32,340 nucleotides of DNA, taken from NCBI GenBank assembly GCA_016793065.1, contig JAEULV010000074.1, positions 1 through 32,340 of the forward strand, given 5' to 3'. The DNA comes from Hyphomicrobiaceae bacterium. Lineage in GTDB: Bacteria > Pseudomonadota > Alphaproteobacteria > Rhizobiales > Ancalomicrobiaceae. The stretch's first letter is position 1. Every line of letters begins with the position of its first letter. The notes below the pieces were generated by a model that saw nothing but the letters and a program-made list of their open reading frames with translations, made no database searches and was not told the origin of the DNA. Positions 26,889-32,340 of the stretch are shown in pieces. The translations under genes and the position numbers were made by a program.

Positions 26889-28253
26889 TCAAAGCCCGAG
26901 CGCGTCCTTCACCCGGTAGAGGCCGTAGGCGGCCTTGAGCCCGAGGCGCAGCGCCAGTCGGTTCGGCGGCAGGCGGGGCGCAAGGCCGCGCAGCAGCGCC
27001 GGGATGTCGTCTTCGCGCGCCGCGCCCATGACCAGATCGGCGGCGCGCGACCCGGCCCAGGTCATGGTCGCGGTGCCGGAGCCATGGCAGCCGAAGGCAA
27101 AGGCGACGGAGGGCTCGTCCGGCAGCAGCCCGAGCGAAAGGGTGAAGCGGCCGGTGAGGCAGACGAGGCCGCGCCAGGCGTGGGCGATCTCGGCATCGGC
27201 ATAGGCCGGCAGCGCCCGGCGCAGCGCCTTGACCGTCCGCTCGGCCTGGGCATCCTGGGCGCCGTCGCTGCCGCTGGTGTCGCCGCGCATGCCGAACAGG
27301 ATGCGTCCATCCGGCAGGCGGCGGTAATAGGACAGCAGGTGGCGCGAGTTGTAGATCGGCGCCAGCGAATGGAAGCCACGGGCGGCGTGGGTCGCCGGCG
27401 ACCAAGGTTGGGTCACGACGATGCTCGAGACCGCCGGCATGGCGCGATAGTCGAGCCGTGGTTCGAGCCCGTTGGCGGCATAGCCGTTGGTGGCGACGAT
27501 GACGCGGCCGGCGCGGACGCTTGCCCCGGCCGCCGTGATCAACCGGTGCCGGCCGGCCTCGCGGCGCCAGGCGACGACCTCGGCGCCGACATGCAGCCGG
27601 GCGCCGGCCCGGGCGGCGGCGCGCGCCATGCCGTCGACGAGCAGGCTCGGCTGCATGCCGAAGCTGGGGCGCAGCCGCAGGGCGCCGAAGGTTTCCGGGC
27701 CGTCGTGGATTTCGGCGCGAAAGCGCCCGGCTTCGACATAGTCCGCCGCGACGCCGAAGCGGCGCGTCAGCGCCTCGACCTCGGCGCGAAGGCCCTCGGC
27801 TGCCTTGGGGTGGTGCGCCACGCAGAAATTGCCGTCGCCGGTCGGCTCGCAGGCGATGGCGTTCGTCTCGATCAGGCCGCGCAGCGCCTCGACCGCATCG
27901 ATCTGCGAGGTCCAGTAGCGGCGGGTTTCCGCCTCGCCGACCCGGGCGACCAATTCGGCGAGTTCGAGCTTGACGCCGCCCATGGAGACGAAGCCGCCAT
28001 TCATGCCCGAGGCGCCCCAGCCGATCGTCGCGGCCGCGTCGAGCACCGCGACCGACACCCCGTGACGGCCGGCCAGGCGCAGCGCCGCCGACAGGCCGGC
28101 ATAGCCGGCGCCGATCACCGCGACATCGACATCGAGATCGGCCGCCAGCGGCAGCGCCGGCGTGCCGACGCTGGTCCCGGCGGCGAGCCGCCAGTAGTGG
28201 CGGGGCGGATTGGCGAACCGGTAGAGATCGGGGTGGTAAATGCGGCTCGGCAT
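26889..28253 (-). CDS. FAD-dependent oxidoreductase, DAO family (PuuB-like)
   Basis: The 454-residue protein from the ATG at 28253 belongs to the D-amino-acid-oxidase-like family. The FAD fold DVAVIGAGYAGLSAALRLA lies at about 43-61, with ASGMNGGFVSMG soon after and a C-terminal segment FAFGCHGSGTATM, typical of the branch that includes gamma-glutamylputrescine oxidase and amine oxidases. It would oxidise a secondary or primary amine using O2 or another acceptor; the substrate is unknown. The frame extends 20 residues upstream to 28313 but that stretch is Arg-rich and unlike the family. It is divergent from the EamA transporter (198-base gap), which may export or import a related metabolite. 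Confidence 0.88.
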   Translation of the reverse strand: MPSRIYHPDLYRFANPPRHYWRLAAGTSVGTPALPLAADLDVDVAVIGAGYAGLSAALRLAGRHGVSVAVLDAAATIGWGASGMNGGFVSMGGVKLELAELVARVGEAETRRYWTSQIDAVEALRGLIETNAIACEPTGDGNFCVAHHPKAAEGLRAEVEALTRRFGVAADYVEAGRFRAEIHDGPETFGALRLRPSFGMQPSLLVDGMARAAARAGARLHVGAEVVAWRREAGRHRLITAAGASVRAGRVIVATNGYAANGLEPRLDYRAMPAVSSIVVTQPWSPATHAARGFHSLAPIYNSRHLLSYYRRLPDGRILFGMRGDTSGSDGAQDAQAERTVKALRRALPAYADAEIAHAWRGLVCLTGRFTLSLGLLPDEPSVAFAFGCHGSGTATMTWAGSRAADLVMGAAREDDIPALLRGLAPRLPPNRLALRLGLKAAYGLYRVKDALGL

Positions 28254-28451
28254 GGCGTCAGACGTCCTCAGCAAGGGCCGGCGCGCGCGCCCCTCGCGCC
28301 AAGCTCCCGCCATCGGCGCGGGAATTCAAGCACTTCGTGGCACTCGCATGGGCGGCATGCAATCGGGTGGTCAGGTCAGGCGACCGAGGGCAGTGTATGG
28401 GGGAAGCGGGCCGCGCCGCCAGTCGGGGTCCGAGGCCGAGGGGAAAGCCAG

Positions 28452-29396
28452 ATGACCGCCATCAACCGTACCATGGGTCGCCGCGAATGGACGATGCTCA
28501 TCGCGCTGTCGGTGCTGTGGGGCGGGTCGTTCTTCTTCATCGGCGTGGCGGTGAAGGAGCTGCCGCCGTTCACCATCGTCGCGTTGCGCGTCACGCTGGC
28601 GGCGCTGGTGCTGCATGCGGTCGCGCGGGTGATGGGGCTCGGCGTCGGCCGCGACCGGGTGACGTGGGCGGCGTTCTTCGGCATGGGCCTCCTGAACAAC
28701 GTCATTCCGTTCTGCCTGATCGTCTGGGGACAGAGCCACATCCCGTCGGGGCTGGCGGCGATCCTCAATGCCACCGCGCCGCTTTCCGGCGTGATCGTGG
28801 CGCATTTTCTCACCGACGACGAGAAGATGACCGGCAACCGGCTGATCGGCGTCGTCATCGGCATGGCCGGCGCCACAGTGATGGTCGGGCCGGACGCGAT
28901 GGCCGGGCTCGGCACCAACCTGCTGGCGCAGCTGGCGATCCTGGGGGCGACGCTGTCCTATGCGTTTTCGGGCGTGTTCGGCCGACGCTTCAAGCGCATG
29001 GGGCTGGCGCCGATGGTCACCGCCACCGGGCAATTGACGGCGTCGAGCGTGATGATGGTGCCGCTGTCGCTGGCGATCGACCAGCCGTGGACGCTGGCGA
29101 TGCCGGGGCCGGCGACCCTCGGGGCGATTGCCGGGCTGGTGCTGCTGTCGACCGCGCTCGCCTATATCCTGTTCTTTCGCATTCTCGGCTCGGCGGGGGC
29201 GACCAATCTGGCGCTGGTGACGTTCCTCATTCCCGTCAGCGCCGTGCTGCTCGGCTGGCTGGTGCTGGGCGAGCGGCTGGAAGCGTGGCACCTTCTCGGC
29301 ATGGCGATCATCAGTCTCGGCCTGGCGGCGATCGACGGCCGGCTGCTGGATCGCGCCCGCGCGGCGTTTTCGGGGAGCGGCGCGGCGGGCCGGTGA
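28452..29396 (+). CDS. EamA-family (DMT superfamily) transporter
   Basis: This 314-residue inner-membrane protein has about ten hydrophobic segments in two EamA repeats. The first covers roughly residues 12-145 (starting TMLIALSVLWGGSFFFIGVAV) and the second about 155-300 (with FRILGSAGATNLALVTFLIP and a final LLGMAIISLGLAAI). Family members export amino acids and other metabolites, but substrate cannot be inferred. GAGGGG upstream supports the ATG at 28452. It is divergent from the amine-oxidase-like gene. Confidence 0.92.
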   Translation: MTAINRTMGRREWTMLIALSVLWGGSFFFIGVAVKELPPFTIVALRVTLAALVLHAVARVMGLGVGRDRVTWAAFFGMGLLNNVIPFCLIVWGQSHIPSGLAAILNATAPLSGVIVAHFLTDDEKMTGNRLIGVVIGMAGATVMVGPDAMAGLGTNLLAQLAILGATLSYAFSGVFGRRFKRMGLAPMVTATGQLTASSVMMVPLSLAIDQPWTLAMPGPATLGAIAGLVLLSTALAYILFFRILGSAGATNLALVTFLIPVSAVLLGWLVLGERLEAWHLLGMAIISLGLAAIDGRLLDRARAAFSGSGAAGR

Positions 29397-29721
29397 TTCG
29401 GGCAAATGGCAGGCTGGCGGGACGTTTCGCGGAATCCGGCAAGGCGAGCCACGGGTTCGCGGCGGCTCATTCAACAGGTGCGCGGCCAACAGGTGCACGG
29501 CCAACAGGTGCACGGCCAACAGGTGCACGGCCAACTGGCTTGTGGTCAGCCGGTTCGCGGCGAGGCTTGGCCAGCCGTCATGCGGGTGGAGCGCTCGCGC
29601 CGGTCAGGTGCCGGCGGCCCTCCCCCGAGAAGCGAACCCGAATCGAATCGCGGCGTCATCGCTTCGGCTCGATTGGTGGCTCGCAGTTTCGATCCGCGCC
29701 GGGCGCGGAGCGTCGCCGGAC
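29397..29721. other. 325-bp gap holding a short tandem repeat, no gene supported
   Basis: I find no supported gene between the EamA stop and the end of fdsD. The ORFs that cross it owe their length to the 15-base tandem repeat, which keeps all frames open in steps of five codons. Nothing else is recognisable. Confidence 0.5.
29472..29535. repeat. 15-bp tandem repeat, about 4.3 copies
   Basis: The unit CAACAGGTGCACGGC is repeated at 29472, 29487, 29502 and 29517 with a partial fifth (CAAC). The first copy differs by one base (GTGCGCGGC); the others are identical. No spacers separate units, so it is a minisatellite, not a CRISPR. It lies 75 bases past the EamA stop and outside any supported gene. 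Confidence 0.9.
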
Positions 29722-29967
29722 TCAGTGCGTGGTGGCGCTGGTGCAGCGGATGAGCGGCAGGGCGCTCTTCACCAGGGGTTCGATCCCCTCGGCCTGGCGG
29801 GCGGCATGCGTGACGAGCCCGTCGCGCATCATGCGGCTCCAGAACTTGTTGATGTGCTCGGCAACCGAGCCGACCGCCGTATCGGTCGGATAAGCGCGAA
29901 ACGCCATCGCAATCTGGTTGGCCATACGGACCAGTTTGGTCCCTTCAGAGTCCAGAACAGCAGCCAT
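29722..29967 (-). CDS. fdsD: Formate dehydrogenase delta subunit (FdsD-like), isolated from its operon
   Basis: The 81-residue protein matches the small delta subunit of soluble NAD-dependent molybdenum formate dehydrogenase: KLVRMANQIAMAF, then AEHINKFWSRMMRDGL, and a final IEPLVKSALPLI. FdsD is normally the last gene of fdsGBACD, often after fdsC, and supports enzyme maturation or stability. None of the other subunits is in this window. The ATG at 29967 has GGGGAG about ten bases upstream; the frame extends to 30033 but that start lacks support. A hairpin lies in the leader. The location beside one-carbon genes suggests a role in handling C1 units, either as a second fdsD copy or a displaced one. 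Confidence 0.8.
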   Translation of the reverse strand: MAAVLDSEGTKLVRMANQIAMAFRAYPTDTAVGSVAEHINKFWSRMMRDGLVTHAARQAEGIEPLVKSALPLIRCTSATTH

Positions 29968-30366
29968 CCGAATGTCTCCCCGGGCGGGGATTTCCCCGCT
30001 TGTCGTTTCGCGTCCGTCCACGCCAAACGTCATGCAAACAGAAAGCGCTGCACAATTCTTATGTCAATACGACAACAGTAACAGGCGCCTGGATGGTGAA
30101 TGTCGCCCCGGGACAATCGGTCGCACCATGTGCTTGTTCGCAAACGATTTTAATGAATTCAACGTGTTCATGAACCGATTGTATCCGGAATGATCCCAAG
30201 GAGCTTCAATCGGTTTGTGGTGCAGTGCGGCATTTTTGCACAAGCGCCTAGTGCTTGGGCATCCGGCCGTCGGGGCGCCATGGACGTGGCCACGCGACGG
30301 CGCCCGGCGCACCGGTCGGCGTCCATACTCCGGCGCTTGGCGCGCGAAAACGCGTCCTGTCCGGCG
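29968..30366. other. Gap upstream of fdsD with leader hairpin, no gene supported
   Basis: Nothing convincingly coding is seen in these 399 bases, which are AT-richer than the surroundings. A compact palindrome GCGGGGA-TT-TCCCCGC lies at 29984-29999 in the fdsD leader, next to the ribosome site. TTGACA on the minus strand (30062-30067) could be a -35 element for fdsD, though I cannot name a good -10. CAATCGGT occurs at 30114 and 30207 and inverted at 30174. Confidence 0.4.
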
Positions 30367-32340
30367 TCATCCGCGCCGGCGGCGCTCGCGGCGATTGCCG
30401 TCACCGTCGCCGCTGCCGGTGCCTCGGGCGAAGACGCGGCCGAGATGGGCTTCGAGATGGGGGAAGGCGTCGGTCTTGTGCGGCAGGGCCATGGCGCCGA
30501 CGAAATGCGCCTGGAAGGACGGCTCGATCGCGGTTTCGATCTTCTCGATCCGGCGCACCGTCGCCTCGATATCCTTGCGGGCGGCGGCGTTGAGCAGCGC
30601 GATGCGGGCGCCGGTGCCGGCGGCATTGCCGGCCGAGCCGATATGGTCGATGCGGCAATCCGGAACGAGGCCGAGCACCATGGCATAGGTGACGTCGATA
30701 TGGCTGCCGAAGGCGCCGGCGAGGGTGATGCGGTCGATCGAGGTCGCGCCCCAGCGGTCCATCAGCAGGCGGACGCCGGCATAGAGCGCCGCCTTGGCGA
30801 GCTGGATCTGGCGGATGTCGTTCTGAGTGACGACGATGCGCGGTTCGCCGTCGTTCAGCACATAGGAGAAGGTGCGCCCCTCGGCGATCAGGCGCGGCGA
30901 CAGCGCCGCCTTGCCGCCGTCGATGATGCCGTCGGGGGTGATGATGCCGGCAAGCAGCATCTCGGCGACCACCTCGATGATGCCGGACCCGCAAATGCCG
31001 GTGACGCCGGTGGCGGCGGTCGCCGCGGCGAAGGCGGGATCGTTCGACCAGACGTCAGAGCCGATGACGCGGAAGCGCGGCTCCAGCGTCGCCGGATCGA
31101 TGCGCACCCGCTCGATGGCGCCGGGGGCGGCGCGCTGGCCGGCGGAGATCTGGGCGCCCTCGAAGGCCGGTCCGGTGGGCGAGGAACAGGCGAGCAGCCG
31201 GGTGCGGTTGCCGAGCACGATTTCGGCATTGGTGCCGACATCGACCAGCAGCGTCAGTTCGTCCCTGAGGTCCGGCCCCTCGGACAGCACGACGCCGGCG
31301 GTATCGGCGCCGACATGACCGGCGATGCAGGGCAGCGTATAGACAAAGGCGCCGGGGGCGATGTCGAGGCCGAGGTCGCTGGCGCGCCAGTCGGCGCCGG
31401 CATCGAGCGTCAGGGCGAAGGGGGCGCCGCCGAGTTCGACCGGATCGAGGCCGAGATAGAGGTGATGCATGATCGGGTTGCCGACGACGGTGACCTCGCA
31501 GATATCGCCCCGGGCGATGCCGGCGTCGGCGGCAACCGAACCGGCGAGTTCGTTGAGGGCCTGGCGGACGACCGCCGTCATCTCGGCATCGCCGCCGGGA
31601 TGCATCATCACATAGGAGACGCGGCTCATCAGATCCTCGCCGAAACGGATCTGCGGGTTCATCAGGCCGGCCGAGGCCAGCACCTCGCCGGTCATCAGGT
31701 CGGTCAGGTGGGCGGCGATGGTGGTGGAGCCGATATCGACGGCAAGGCCGCTGACGCTCTCGCGCAGGCCGGGGTAGATGGCGACGACATCGCGGCCATG
31801 GCGCAGCGCCACGGTCACCTTCCAGTCGCCGGCGCGCAGGGTCTTCTGCACATTGCGCAGCACGGCGAGCGGGGCGGTGGCGGCATCGATGCCCCACTGG
31901 GCGGCGAGCGCCTCCTGGATGCGGGTGAAATCCGACGACGGATCGTGCATGTCGGGCTCGCGCACCTCGACATAATGCAGGGTGACGACCGGATCGATGG
32001 CGATCGGGCGGGCCTCGGCGCGCTTGCGCACCACCTGCCGGTGCACCTGGGCCTCGGGCGGCACGTCGACGACGAGGTCGCCGCAGACATTGGCCTGACA
32101 GCCGAGCCGGCGACCGGCGGCAAGGGCGCCCCGCTTGTCGACATAGCGCTGCTCGACGGCATTCCAGCCGCTGACGTGGTCGGTCGCCGATTCGATACCG
32201 AGCTTGGCGAACTGGCCCTCGCCGACCTCGATCTGACAGCGACCGCAAATGCCGCGACCGCCGCAGACGCTATCGAGATCGACACCCGCCTTGCGCGCCG
32301 CCGCCAGCACGCTGGTGCCCTCGGCGACCTTCAGCCGCTT
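30367..32340 (-). CDS. RACE-type corrinoid protein activator: [2Fe-2S] ferredoxin plus ASKHA/DUF4445 domain (partial, N-terminus off the right edge)
   Basis: The frame is open to the window end, giving 658 residues without a start. Near the N-terminus is a plant-type [2Fe-2S] motif: CGGRGICGRC (CxxxxxCxxC) and the fourth cysteine in GCQANVCG. A linker follows, then the ASKHA ATPase core with AVDIGSTTIAAHLTDL, LLVDVGTNAEIVLGNR, GICGSGIIEVVAEM and ITLAGAFGSHID. This is the architecture of reductive activators of corrinoid enzymes (RACo/RamA type), which use ATP to reduce Co(II) to Co(I). It fits an MttB-family methyltransferase as client. The C-terminus ends in an unusual Gly/Asp and then Arg-rich tail of about 16 residues. 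Corrinoid protein and further methyltransferase genes may lie to the right. Confidence 0.92.
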   Translation of the reverse strand, partial: KRLKVAEGTSVLAAARKAGVDLDSVCGGRGICGRCQIEVGEGQFAKLGIESATDHVSGWNAVEQRYVDKRGALAAGRRLGCQANVCGDLVVDVPPEAQVHRQVVRKRAEARPIAIDPVVTLHYVEVREPDMHDPSSDFTRIQEALAAQWGIDAATAPLAVLRNVQKTLRAGDWKVTVALRHGRDVVAIYPGLRESVSGLAVDIGSTTIAAHLTDLMTGEVLASAGLMNPQIRFGEDLMSRVSYVMMHPGGDAEMTAVVRQALNELAGSVAADAGIARGDICEVTVVGNPIMHHLYLGLDPVELGGAPFALTLDAGADWRASDLGLDIAPGAFVYTLPCIAGHVGADTAGVVLSEGPDLRDELTLLVDVGTNAEIVLGNRTRLLACSSPTGPAFEGAQISAGQRAAPGAIERVRIDPATLEPRFRVIGSDVWSNDPAFAAATAATGVTGICGSGIIEVVAEMLLAGIITPDGIIDGGKAALSPRLIAEGRTFSYVLNDGEPRIVVTQNDIRQIQLAKAALYAGVRLLMDRWGATSIDRITLAGAFGSHIDVTYAMVLGLVPDCRIDHIGSAGNAAGTGARIALLNAAARKDIEATVRRIEKIETAIEPSFQAHFVGAMALPHKTDAFPHLEAHLGRVFARGTGSGDGDGNRRERRRRG

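Noticed and set aside
26799..28451. N-terminal 550 residues of a long plus-strand ORF ending in the EamA gene
   Set aside because: That stretch is antisense to the FAD oxidoreductase; only the part from 28452 carries EamA features and a ribosome site.
29472..29535. CRISPR array
   Set aside because: The 15-base units are contiguous with no spacers, and no cas genes are present.
30064..30312. 82-residue minus-strand ORF upstream of fdsD
   Set aside because: It has no ribosome site, no family resemblance and lies in a region with regulatory-type repeats.

Overview
The window is about 32 kb of very GC-rich chromosomal DNA in which nearly every gene uses G/C third positions. Gene content points to an alphaproteobacterium, most likely Hyphomicrobiales (Rhizobiales). 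The signs are an ETF-ubiquinone oxidoreductase next to a family-4 uracil-DNA glycosylase, a hisS-hisZ-hisG run, a DUF2948 gene, a short HisG with its HisZ partner, and a corrinoid/folate demethylation toolkit. No species call is possible from sequence reading alone.

Layout. 1-2.5 kb: ETF-QO (3' end off the left edge), divergent from a uracil-DNA glycosylase. 2.5-6.6 kb: hisG, hisZ and hisS on the minus strand. hisZ and hisS are separated by a 511-bp gap filled with five copies of a GC-rich palindromic repeat, arranged as two near-identical doublets with one inverted copy between them. 6.7-10.3 kb: a LysR regulator, then an AmmeMemoRadiSam locus consisting of a Memo-AMMECR1 fusion and a divergent radical-SAM enzyme. 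10.4-13.4 kb: housekeeping genes rsmE, xseA and DUF2948. 13.6-17.7 kb: an exported CHAT protease-like protein overlapping by one base with an exported helical-repeat protein. 17.7-19.8 kb: a lower-GC patch with a small unknown ORF and a two-domain protein ending in a TIR-like/DUF4062-like domain, which is a candidate defence or signalling insertion.

19.8-32.3 kb: one-carbon/methylated-amine metabolism. It holds a dimethylglycine/sarcosine dehydrogenase-like FAD-GcvT fusion, a non-pyrrolysine MttB-family methyltransferase followed by a PhnD-like binding protein without a signal peptide, and a three-histidine-box desaturase/hydroxylase divergent from an XRE regulator with a perfect palindrome between them. 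Further right are a DAO-family FAD oxidoreductase, an EamA transporter, an isolated fdsD (formate dehydrogenase delta subunit) and a RACE-type corrinoid-activation ferredoxin/ASKHA protein running off the right edge. The inferred logic is methyl removal from quaternary or tertiary amines through corrinoid and folate, oxidation of the C1 unit toward formate, and electrons passing through ETF to the ETF-QO at the left edge.

The most interesting parts are the exported CHAT/helical-repeat pair, the low-GC TIR-like island beside it, the AmmeMemoRadiSam locus, and the MttB plus cytoplasmic PhnD-like pair. Long antisense ORFs are abundant because of the GC content and were rejected.
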